From Ciona savignyi (lineage: Eukaryota; Chordata; Ascidiacea; Phlebobranchia; Cionidae): a stretch of DNA of 64,000 nt. Position 1 is the stretch's first letter, and the number at the start of each line of letters is the position of its first letter. The stretch lies in assembly GCA_000149265.1 (NCBI GenBank), contig CH000599.1, positions 195,765 through 259,764 of the forward strand, in the 5' to 3' direction. The notes under the pieces were generated by a model. That model had not been told where the DNA came from, ran no database searches, and was given only the letters and a program-made list of their open reading frames with translations. Of the stretch, positions 49,501-59,404 are shown one piece after another. The position numbers and the translations under genes were made by a program.

Positions 49501-52279
49501 GAAAACTGTCAATAATATCAATAAAGGGAAACGAAAGGAAACTATGGTGATATTTCTTCATTTTTAAGTGAGCTGCTTTTCTAAACCTGGCATTGGCCTA
49601 TTACTAGGCAAGTTTTTAATTGAAACCATTCACTTAAATCGGTGGAACTCATCCAATCATAAACATTGGCAAAGCTCAAGCTTTTTAACTTCGTTAGTAA
49701 GACAGAAAACACCAACAACGAAAGAAAGAAAATAATTATATTATCCGTCTCGATATCAGGTTTTTAAGTAAAATTGGCTGACAATTCTACTTCCATAGGC
49801 CCTTATTCAAATAGAATTTATAATACAAATCTATATATTTTCAGTCGCTGCAGATGTTTCACCAAATATTTCAAACTACAACAAAGTCTTCCTCCAAAGA
49901 GAATTCCACTCGTACCCGGTGGGTTTCAAACCTCCAGGAGTATCTGACCAAATGTGGTCCACAATATCCATCTTCAGTGAAAGTCCTAGAGCCTGGTGGA
50001 ACGGGTTGATACAGCGTTATCTACTATCTCCTCGGGAAAATATGAAATCTGAGATACAAGATGCGGTGAAGTTGGTCAACTTCTCCAAGCCAATTGTGGG
50101 GTGAGTTGGACAATTGGTAAATCGGTATTGGTGTAAGTTATGAAATCGCTGAAACAATATTCCGTCAAATTTTATTTTTATATATCACTAAGAATTATAC
50201 TCTTGGTCTATTGGTCTTATACTAGCTTAAATCCTTTTACAGTAATATTGAATGTTGGTGAATTTTCCATCCCATCTTATTCTATCTACATCACATACCA
50301 TCACACCTCTTCCCGAGGTACTTCCCCCACACAGAGTCCACGTTCGACGATCGGACAAATTGACTTCACCTGGTGAAGATAGCGAGGCGCACGACCTCAG
50401 CGAATACATGGGACATGTAGCAGATTGCTACGATAAATACGATATGAGAATGGAGAAAGAAAACCAAGGGAAATTGGTTGAAAGGAGAATATACTTAGCG
50501 ACTGATGAACCGATGATTTGGAATTAAACGAGATAGTAAGTTGGACAGGTGGTTGGAGGGATATATGGGGCGTTACCACACGAAAACCAAGAGGGTAATA
50601 ACACCAAGGGGGTTACCACACAAGCAATTATCAGATCACCTCGCGCCCACCGTCAGTTTACCGGAACTATAGCAGTGTGTTATGTATGATTCAGAGATCC
50701 CTTTAGTTATGGTAGAATGTCTGCCTTGCGTAAGTACTAGCCAATGGTATGTTTCGGTAACTCAACTGTTCGACTTGCGTTATCCACTCCCACATAAAAC
50801 TATTAAACCCGACTTTCTTGGTCCACAGCTACCCGGGATATACATTCCTTCGGAAAAGGGAGTTTTCTTCTACAGCTCATAGCATGGGAAGTCGTGCTAC
50901 ATTAATAGGAATGAGAGAAGTAGTCATAGATGAGATGGTGTTGGCAAAATGTGATTTCATTGTTGGAACATTTACTTCATCGGTACGTGAATTACTTCAT
51001 ATTGAATGGCAATGATAGTGGATTACCGCTAAAGACGTGTGGAAACCCCACTTAAAATTTCCGCTCCGCTAATTCGAGATTAGCCTTCACCGAGATCAGC
51101 GATTTGCCTAAATCTGTTTTAAGGACTCTCTTTTAATCCAGCCTCAAACTTAAGTCTGGTTTCTGCACGCCACCTTAAATGTTGTATACATTAATCGACA
51201 TGTTGGTTTATACGAAGTACGTTTGAGCCTCAGTCGAAAGATACTAAACAGCAGAAAGCTGTACTTAACAGTTTAATTGAGATGGCAACTTAAATTTTAA
51301 TGATTAGGACCCAAACAGAAGATAGGGAAATTATGTTTATACCCTTGAGTTCAGTGGGTTATGTATGATTTACATCCTTCAATTTAGTCTAGAATCCATT
51401 TATTCGATGGGTTCGGGCAATGTCGTCAAGTGCTGAACACAATCACACAACCGACTAGCTAGCGACCAGCTTCGTACCTACAACTCTTCGTCTGAAAGGC
51501 GACGCACTAAAACACTAGACTAATATGTCAGTCTGTTAATGCCTCCATCATATACATTAAACCACAATAACTTCGACAACCCGATTTGGGTGATTACTGT
51601 CCTCTCCCTAGATAGACGGGGACAAAGTTAAATATTTCACCCAAGAATATCACGTAATATTAGCTCCTGTATCTCTAAGACAGGTACGAGGTAACTGTTA
51701 AGGTTTGCTCTGTTTCGAATCCATGATGAGCTCTTTGCTTACACCCTTTTTATACAATTTGGTATATGTATCGATTGGGTTAACCATTCGCCCACACGCC
51801 CGTAACAGATAAGATATAATTTAACGGTTTTTCCTTTTATAACGTCCCTATGTGTTTTTATAACAATTTAGTTAAAAATATTTTTCCTTTAGGTGGTTAC
51901 ACTCGCATACGAATTGCATCAACACGAAATGAATGGTGATTATGACGACATAGCGTCCCTCGATATCGACTACGGGGAGGTGAATTACCCGAACAAAATC
52001 CACGTCACAATGCTACCACATTCTGGTGACGTCAGCACTGGCGATATCGAACTGAAGCAAGGAGATATTGTGTACACCGATTCAAACCTATGGAACGGGC
52101 TTTACCGTGGTGTTAACTCTCGTACGGGTGAAAAGGGAACATACCCGACATACAAAGTGAAGGACAGTGAGGTTTATTATGAGGACGAGAATAAAAATAT
52201 GTTGGATATTTTTCATTTCGACGTTGCTATGTCCGATAATGGGAATGTATATCGCATTCTGCTGAAATATATCTTGTAG
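46576..52279 (+). CDS. FUT8: alpha-1,6-fucosyltransferase (FUT8), with an internal TAA
   Basis: Golgi type II enzyme that adds core fucose from GDP-fucose to the innermost GlcNAc of N-glycans. Exons: 46576-46661, 47180-47208, 47988-48174, 48447-48555, 48828-49101, 49845-50100, 50335-50535, 50829-50982, 51893-52279; phases agree, 560 codons (human is 575). Signal anchor in the first 22 residues (ILLFLVIWAVLLCVVF). Stem coiled region in exons 2-4. Cysteine-rich NPRDC...CGFGC in exon 5. GDP-binding GVHVRRSDK at about 314-322, IYLATDEP in exon 7, CDFIVGTFTSS in exon 8, and an SH3-like end (LKQGDIVYTD, GEKGTYPTYKVKD). Anomaly: TAA at 50525-50527 (codon 378), where an acidic residue is expected; exons 7 and 8 otherwise join in frame across it (then TRYYPGYTF). 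Read literally, the product lacks the catalytic C-terminus. Exon 2 is short and its donor (AAGTGAAA) is weak. Confidence 0.9.
47326..47502. repeat. dispersed repeat, related to 62866-63027
   Basis: AAGTACTTTTATTCGCATCA, CAACACCACAGCGGT and GCCAGCACTTCCAGTG are shared with 62866-63027. The minus-strand open frame here is repeat sequence, not a gene. Confidence 0.65.
47727..47826. repeat. 50-bp direct tandem duplication
   Basis: Two identical 50-bp units (starting TCAGTGTTAGATTATAAAAT) in FUT8 intron 2. Confidence 0.9.
50581..50710 (-). repeat. truncated SINE in FUT8 intron 7
   Basis: Starts 45 bp after the exon 7 donor. GGGGGTTACCACACAAGCAA to TTATGTATGATTCAGAGATC. It begins with a short duplicated AAGAGGG / AAGGGGG piece. 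Confidence 0.65.
51320..51530 (-). repeat. degraded SINE in FUT8 intron 8
   Basis: Keeps GATGGGTTCGGGCAATGTC and ACCGACTAGCTAGCGACCAG; the 3' part is mostly lost. Confidence 0.65.
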
Positions 52280-52352
52280 AGAATACATCTGGAATCGAAA
52301 AGTATTTTGTTGGTTTGGTTTGTGCTGCTCAGAATTTAAGTGTTGGTTGTTA

Positions 52353-52672
52353 ATGTCAATGCATTTATGACATTACAATGCCATTGTTGCCAATGCATTT
52401 ATGACATTACAATGCTATTGTTGCCAATGCATTTATGACATTACAATGCCATTGTTGTCAATGCATTTATGACATTACAATGCCATTGTTGCCAATGCAT
52501 TTATGACATTACAATGCCATTGTTGCCAATGCATTTATGACATTACAATGCCATTGTTGCCAATGCATTTATGACATTACAATGCCATTGTTGCCAAAGC
52601 ATTTATGACATTACAATGTAATTGTTGCCAATGCATTTATGACATTACAATGCCATTGTTGCCAATGTATGC
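52353..52672. repeat. 34-bp satellite just after FUT8
   Basis: About nine units of CCAATGCATTTATGACATTA plus CAATGCCATTGTTG, nearly identical, starting about 75 bp after the FUT8 stop. Likely in the 3' UTR or just past it. Confidence 0.92.
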
Positions 52673-52689
52673 CTTTTTGTGACATTTCA

Positions 52690-52830
52690 TGTCCATGGTC
52701 CGATAGTTTAGTCTGGTGGATTTAGACTTTCAACTGAAGGGTGGTAGCTTCGAAACTGGTCTGAAGCTAATCAGCTGTGTCGTTGGGCAAGGTACTTAAC
52801 GAACACCCACCGGATTCTAGGTCCTTAATA
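52690..52830 (+). repeat. partial SINE after the satellite
   Basis: GGTCCGATAGTTTAGTCTGG head, GTTGGGCAAGGTACTTAACG; stops after ACACCCACCGGATTC. Confidence 0.65.
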
Positions 52831-52835
52831 TGGAT

Positions 52836-52841
52836 AATAAA
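52836..52841 (+). terminator. possible polyadenylation signal of FUT8
   Basis: AATAAA about 560 bp after the stop, past the satellite; weak evidence. Confidence 0.25.
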
Positions 52842-53179
52842 TAATATAAGTGCATCAATGTAAATTACATGTGACTATTGTTTTTTAATGCGTCGGATGT
52901 AAATTACTACTACATGAAAATCTCTAAGAACTACGTGTTGATAATTTTAAGCATCACATACTTTCCATGATGTACTTTGAACATATGGTCTGTGGAAGCA
53001 TCTCCCAATCCTTCATTTGACAACCGATGCCCGAACCTTGGACCCCGGTAATGTTGTCCCTGACTAGTCTATCAACCACTGTGACACAGATAACCCCGCC
53101 TGTGTGGGGAATATTAACATTTTAACAATGCACACCGATTTGAAATTACAAGTTCTTTTAACAAGCCGGGTTTCGAATT

Positions 53180-53365
53180 TCTTACTGGGCTTTTCGAACC
53201 CACGATATGCTTGACATATCGAAAGGTTGTGTACATTACACAAACTGCTGTATGTTTACCTATGTACATAGATTTACCTGCAGTATGTACACTTTTCTAA
53301 TATCTCCTGCCTTTTTATACTACTCTATGGTGCCTTAGAATCCAGAAATTGCAGTATATTTCTTC
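53180..53365. repeat. dispersed repeat, copy 2 of 39805-39995
   Basis: Shares GTATGTTTACCTATGTACA and ATCTCCTGCCTTTTTATA blocks with the other copy in the same orientation. Confidence 0.6.
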
Positions 53366-53889
53366 ATTATAACAATTTGCAGTAAATTACCGAAACTGTT
53401 CTATGTCATAATGCACCGCTGCAGTAACTTTTTGGTTCATTGATTGTTTATGGTTAATCTATTTTGGTTACATTTATACTTTTATGATTTGTCCTTCACG
53501 TTGTTGGATTTGTATTGACTTTTCGAGTTCGGCGGCTGCGAGGAGGCAGCGTATTCTTTAGTTGATGCTATAAGGAGTGAATAGTTAAAGAAGTAACGGA
53601 CGCGCAATTGTAAAGCTATTATTTTGTAACATATTTTTTTCTTTTGTATTATAGTTACCGCTGAATACCAAATAAAGAAATTGGGAAGAGCGCGTCAACT
53701 TAACTGCGTGCTGCTGTAACAGTAACTTAACAACGACGTCGGCGCTGATTATACATGTAAAATGTGCAAGCGTACACACTTGACCTTTTTCCACGTTTGT
53801 TGGACCCTACACCCTATTGTAATAGTCAAAAATCGGCTCTAGGCTGGGCGATTGTTGGAAGCTAGGCACCAGGAAGTAATTCAATAATT

Positions 53890-54075
53890 TTGCATCGATT
53901 CTATATGGTATATGCAATCGACACTAACGCACGATTGGCCATAACGGAAACCGAAGAATTAAAAACGAAAGAGATAAGTCCATCTCAAATGTCTAAATTG
54001 GTGGAACAGCAGCACAGCGACAAAGGAAACATGATCGATTCAAAGGAATTCTCATGGGATGTACAAAACCAAAAC
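53890..54075 (+). pseudogene. isolated SLC17-like transporter exon
   Basis: The frame RFYMVYAIDTNARLAITE resembles the first helix of SLC17 phosphate/glutamate-type carriers (pattern MVYALR-NLSVAI). After a polar loop (KEISPSQMSKLVEQQ) it ends KEFSWDVQNQN just before GTATTTTT. That is the usual 'WD...Q' site ahead of the second helix, and an exon boundary there is plausible. The first helix carries unusual polar residues, and no neighbouring exon with the remaining helices is visible up to the lectin gene. I read it as a relic or a dispersed exon copy. Resemblance was judged by eye only. Confidence 0.4.
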
Positions 54076-55145
54076 GGTATTTTTTTCTAATTTATTTGTT
54101 ATTGTTTGAGCATATTGCCTAAACGGCTTCTCCAATTTTATTCAGATTTGGTTAAAAGTTAGTGCGGTAGCCGCCACTGTACAAATGAGAAAAAATAAAT
54201 AAAATTCCTTGGAAAGTAGCCTAAAAATTATATTTTGTTCGTAAATCACGATTGTGACAGGCATCATATGTCACCCCGACATCTCCAACAAGGAGTCGTC
54301 AATACGGATTGAAACTTTAAAATTTGTTAGATAACTTGACTCAGATATGTAAAAACAGATATTTATGTACTAAACCGAAAGGAATTCCCCGAAGCAATAA
54401 AAACTAAATTGGACTGTTTTGGAAATTTAGCTTTATTACACTACAGCGCTTGACAAGAGGCTTTAATATAAAACATTTATGGTAAAATGTTTTTAAATCT
54501 TACACGAATAAATTGTTTAATCACATATGGAAAAGAAGTCTGGTTTGATAACTATTGAACCCATGCGTTTATGCTAGCAGAAACAAAACTATGACAGTCC
54601 GGTTAAAACCTTCTGGAATGTTGGATAATATAGACCTGACGTGCACATATCTGACAATAACATATATTGTGTAATGAACATGGATAACAAGATCGGATTG
54701 TTAGCTCAGGGACCATTGCGTTTATGCTTGCAGAAACAAACTACGCATACTTGATATATAAAACACACCAAATGTGGCTAGGGAACCTGCTTGCATAAAA
54801 ACATAGCATATAAATGGTGCTTTAAAAATGGTGGTTAAACTCTGAAACTCTCTAGTATAATGTTGAAAAACATTTTGTAAATTCCTCTTCAACGTGGTCT
54901 GCATGGTTGTACAAGGAACAGCAGGTGTCCATCTTTCTTGTTTTATTTCCAGTGGTTTTATTTACAAAATGCAATCACAAATGAATCCCTGGTTTTTAAT
55001 GCAAGCGAAACTTTCAGATACAAATTTCATGGTCAACAGTAATTGTGAAATAATTAAACGATGATTATTACAACTGTACAGGAATCACAACATTATTTCA
55101 ATGCAAGGAAAGTAGTTAAGAATACAGAACAAAAGCAAGTTTGTA

Positions 55146-55405
55146 CGTCAGATTAGTCTAGTGGGTAAGTGCGTCGTTTGTCAGATGAAGGGTTATAGGT
55201 ACGAAACTTGTCGCTAGCTAGTCGGCTGAGTCTTTGGGCAAGCCACAAAACGGATATTGCTTAAACCTAGGAGATTGATAGGTACTACTAAATTCAAGGA
55301 ACGTCTAAACTCTAAATCATACACAAGACACTGCAATAGCTCCAATAACTCGCGAGGTGATCTGACGATTGCCAAAGTGTTAACCCACTTGGTAAAATTC
55401 TATCC
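55146..55405 (+). repeat. SINE just past the lectin gene stop
   Basis: GATTAGTCTAGTGGGTAAGT head and a shortened tail ending 13 bp from the stop codon of the lectin gene (55418-55420). Confidence 0.75.
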
Positions 55406-55417
55406 TATATCCTAAGT

Positions 55418-58400
55418 TTAGACGAATATTTCATTGAATTGGCAGATGTAGTATTTTGTCTTAGAGCAAACGTTGTCGTTCCACTTACGAGAATAAGTTA
55501 TAAGCTTGACATGCACACAATGCTCGTTGCCCGAGTCGTTGTTCGGTTCGTCTGATTTCCAGTTCTTGAATGTGTTATTCTTGAGCAAAGTACCATCGCT
55601 GCAATATATAGGACAGACAGAATATGATATTCACGTTTATCACCAGAAATGGGAAAACCAAGGAGGTTAACACACAGGCAATCGTCAGATCAACTTGCGC
55701 CCACCGTCGGGTTATTAGATTCATTGTAATTTCTGGTAAGTGGCTTGCCCACTGACACAACCGATTATCTGGTTGACCAGTTCAGAATCAGCAACTCTTT
55801 GGCTAAATGGCGACGCACTAACTCACCACGCTAATCGAACAAATGTTTCAGCATGAGGAAACGATAGGGTTCCCTGGTTACATATTCAGTCTTGGGGTTT
55901 GTACGAAATCCATACGGTTCAAAAGGTTGCAGGTTCGAAACCCATCCCGGGTTAGTCGGCTGTGTCCTTGGCTTAAATATACACCACTACAGAACCTCTG
56001 GTAACCCGACGTTGGACACGGGGTATGAATGCCCGTGTGGTAACGCCGCGTGTTACACTCCTCGGTTAGTATAATATGATAAAACAACATAATCACCTGA
56101 ACACAAACGTCCCTTCCGATTTAATGTCGTCCAATCCAAACCAATATTCATCGTCGAGGGTAAGTACCTGACATAATTTGGTTAAAAATTGCTTTCTTGA
56201 GTTAATTATGCGTTAGGTTTAACGGCCAGATCTGGTTATACCCCCGCTAATTAATCAATTTGATTGTAGAAATGTTTTATCGATGTTATCACGTCACCGA
56301 ACTGTTGATATTTCGCATATAGTAGGGCAGATGTGACGTATTCTTTATGACGTACAAACGTTGAATTAAAACGAAATCGCAAGATGTGCACCATCGTACA
56401 CAAGTGCACCTTACTATGACAGAACAACTAATCACGTCACAGGCACACATTAACAGGTCAGAGATTAGCTCATATTACATATTACCACGTGACAACTAAA
56501 CACGTCACAGGGACAGATTACCACGTGACAGATTACCACGTTACAGGGACAGATTACCACGTGACAGGTTCACGAACCTGGTTTCGTAGAAAGTCAGAGA
56601 TGAGCTGGGTTTTAACAGCAGCAAGAATTCCACCACGTGACTGGCAATCTGTCCTCGCATCTGTGTAAGTTCGTTTATTGTTGGTCACTTCTTCGTAGCA
56701 TTTTGTGTCAAAGTGAAGTCCAATCTTGCATTCTGTCAATAGTTGCATTAGAATATTTAGCTTTTGTATAAAATAGTCTTAAGCGGTAAATATAGCGCCT
56801 CATGTGACAGGTCTGGTGCATATGTGACGTCGCACATTGCTTGTATTTCTCAATTTAACTTTAGAAAAAATAGTTTCAAAGGATATGAAGTAGTGTGTTT
56901 CGTAAATACTACGCGAATGCAATGACACAATATCACTTCGGGTCATATATCCGTCATATAAAGTATTGTATCGATAGGACATTCATGTTTATACCCATGA
57001 ATTGTAAAACCAATGAAGTTAACACACGGGCAAATGTCAGATTACCTCGCGCCTACCGTCGGGTTACCGGCGCTATTGCAGTGTGTTGTATATGATTACT
57101 ACCTTCTTATAATTTGGTAGAATGCTATAATCCACAGGGTTCAGGCAATGTCCATTAAGTGCCTTGCCCAAGGATACAACCGACTAGCAAGCGACCAGTT
57201 TCAAACCTGCAACCCTTCGGTTGAAAGGCGGCGCACTAAACTAGCAGACCAATCGATAGCATCATATTTTGTGAAACTAATGACGAAGCAATAAGATGCG
57301 TCACCTGTTTCTGTGAATGCTCTCCATGTAACGTTGAGTTGCACATCAGTCCAGCCACCGTCCTTGTCCACTCTTTCCAGCTTGATCAAAAACGAGGTTT
57401 TGTAGATTTGAACCACAGTTGTATTGAAGGTATGTTTCAAGCTTGGGTTGGTTGGCGTGACTTCAACTTCGACGTGTAGTGGGGCGGATGGGAGACAGAG
57501 TTGGTATACAATGGTTTGGTAGGTGGTGCGCTTAAATGATGAAGACACCACGAAAGAGGTACCAACGAATGAACCATCTGTCCAACAACGAGTAATTCAA
57601 GCTTAACTTCATTGAAGAGGATTTTCATGTTTATCCCCGAGGGTGGGAAAACCAAGGGGTTAACACACGGGCAATCGTCATATCACCTCGCGGCCATCGT
57701 CGGGTTGCCGGAGCTATTGCAGTGTGTTTTGTATGATAGACACGTTCCTTCAATTTGGTAGAACCCATTAATCCGCTGGGTTCAGGCAATGACCGTAAAG
57801 TGTCTTGCCCAAGGACACAACCGACTAGCTAGCGAACAGTTTCGCACCTGCAACCTTTCGATTGAAAGGCGACGAACTTAACCGTTAGTCGTTAGACCAA
57901 CGGGACGGACAAACGGTTTTGCGGCGTTTTCTCATGAAACTAAAGTTACCTTGACATGGCATTTTCGTATTCAATTTACGCTACAATCGAATAATATAAT
58001 CGGTTAAAGTCAGGACAGCGACGCTCATTGTAGCGACGACGACAAACAAACAAACAGATCACGAATGCTCAAGCATACCGGGTCAAACACCAACCCAGAA
58101 ATATATGTTTTGTATTTACAACAATAACTTCAAACATCGAATGATTTATTGGATAAGTTACGTGTTTTTATTGCGAAACTTAATTTTCATGACAAATCTA
58201 AATAGTCAAATTATACCGAAATTTAATCATTTAGTGCTCTTTTAGACTGGTTCTAATACCTGTCGTTTTGCCTTTTTTGCGTTTTACAATTTTTTATCAA
58301 TGGTCCCGTTTCATCTTTTCACAGTGAAAACAAAAAATAAACCAAACTAATAACAAATATAAGATATGACGTACCTGCAAGAAGCGTACAATAGTAGAGA

Positions 58401-58429
58401 AATATCGAAACTTTCAAAAACAGATCCAT
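55418..58429 (-). CDS. secreted lectin: H-type lectin plus C-type lectin
   Basis: Exons (5' to 3'): 58429-58375, 57577-57305, 56732-56578, 56167-56097, 55598-55418; phases agree and give 244 residues. Residues 1-19 form a signal peptide (KVSIFLYYCTLLA). About 25-107 match the H-type lectin fold, ending LERVDKDGGWTDVQLNVTWRAF, which binds GalNAc or galactose-type sugars in known members. About 111-243 form a C-type lectin: CKIG, KCYEE, TYTDARTDCQSRGG, EYWFGLDD, then EPN at 202-204 and WND at 224-226, with EHC and YYIC cysteines. EPN plus WND is the calcium site usually linked to mannose-type sugars. No membrane segment, so secretion is inferred; immune or egg-coat roles are possible. The last exon was extended through AGTGGAACG, since an apparent GTAAGT donor at 55488 would remove the WND strand. 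SINEs fill the introns. Confidence 0.85.
55620..55845 (-). repeat. SINE in lectin intron 4
   Basis: GATATTCACGTTTATCACC to ACTCACCACGCTAATCG; middle part deleted. It begins 22 bp from exon 5. Confidence 0.75.
55905..56070 (+). repeat. degraded SINE in lectin intron 4
   Basis: AAAAGGTTGCAGGTTCGAAA and GGTAACCCGACGTTGGACAC kept; much of the centre is lost. Confidence 0.6.
56977..57245 (-). repeat. SINE in lectin intron 2
   Basis: GGACATTCATGTTTATACCC to GGCGCACTAAACTAGCAGAC. It ends 60 bp before exon 2. Confidence 0.8.
57618..57905 (-). repeat. full SINE in lectin intron 1
   Basis: GGATTTTCATGTTTATCCCC to TTAGACCAACGGGACGG. One of the best-preserved copies; it starts 41 bp from exon 2. Confidence 0.85.
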
Positions 58430-58849
58430 CTGCTATAATCAGTGCTTTGCAAGCCACCCGGCCACAAGTTACCAGTTGTGTAGACTGCGCGATTATGTTA
58501 AACCACAAACATTATAATAAAGCGTTCAAGTAATTGAAAGGATGTGCGCAGAATGTTCCAGCAACCCTCATTGCAATAGTACCTGTCCTTAAGTGACGAG
58601 TGTTTGTCCTTAAGTGATGACGTGGTTGTCAGAAAGTTCCAGCTAAAACATAGATAGTTTGTCAACCCTTAAAATCTTAATAAACCGATATAACATAATT
58701 GTTACTGTAAGATAAACCAATATAAACGTGAACAGTCATCTGTAGATCCTAATGGTGGGGCTGACAATAATATGAAACCGATCCATTCGATTAGTATTAT
58801 TGCATATATGATATTTCTATGAACATCATCAGCAAACACAGCGGATTGA

Positions 58850-58950
58850 TTGAATGACCGGTAACCCGACCATTGGCACGAGGTGATCTGACGATTGGCC
58901 ATGTGTTAACCCCTTTGATTTTTTATTCTCGGGGATAAACATGAATATCA
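58850..58950 (+). repeat. 3' fragment of a SINE
   Basis: GGTAACCCGACCATTGGCAC to AACATGAATATCATAT. Confidence 0.65.
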
Positions 58951-59269
58951 TATATAGCAAAAGACTTAACCATACACTAGTAGCTAGCTTGTGCTCTTGG
59001 GCAAGGTGCTTAAATTAGTGGGTTCTGTGTTTTAATGGTGTTCAAGGAATGTTTGTACCATGCATTGGTGTCTGTGGAACACTTGCATATAGCCCAGTGC
59101 TACGCAGCCTATTTTCACCAAAGCCACATTTAGAAACTTAATTTGACGGAACATTGCAGTTAAAATTGTTCATTGGGAGGTCTTTTGACAAGCTATTTAG
59201 GCTACATTCGTTAATATACTACCGAAGTGGCTGATAGCCGTAATATTTAGTTGACAAAAACTATACTAC

Positions 59270-59385
59270 TTTTTATTTTGTAAAGACGGTGTTTAAAATA
59301 ATATTAATAATTTCCCACACCTAACATTGTCCTACGGCACAGTAGCGTGACGCGTCACACTGGTTGCGGAACACTGGTGTAGCCG
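59270..59385. repeat. dispersed repeat fragment, copy 2
   Basis: Shares TTTCCCACACCTAACATTGT, CGGCACAGTAG and ACACTGGTTGCGGAACACTG with 11095-11232. It ends just before the THAP element. Confidence 0.45.
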
Positions 59386-59404
59386 ACAGGTAAGACAATT
59401 TAAA

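Noticed and set aside
55482..55488. GTAAGT donor inside the lectin last exon (minus strand)
   Set aside because: Reading through gives KWNDNVC...YYIC and a stop, the normal end of a C-type lectin.
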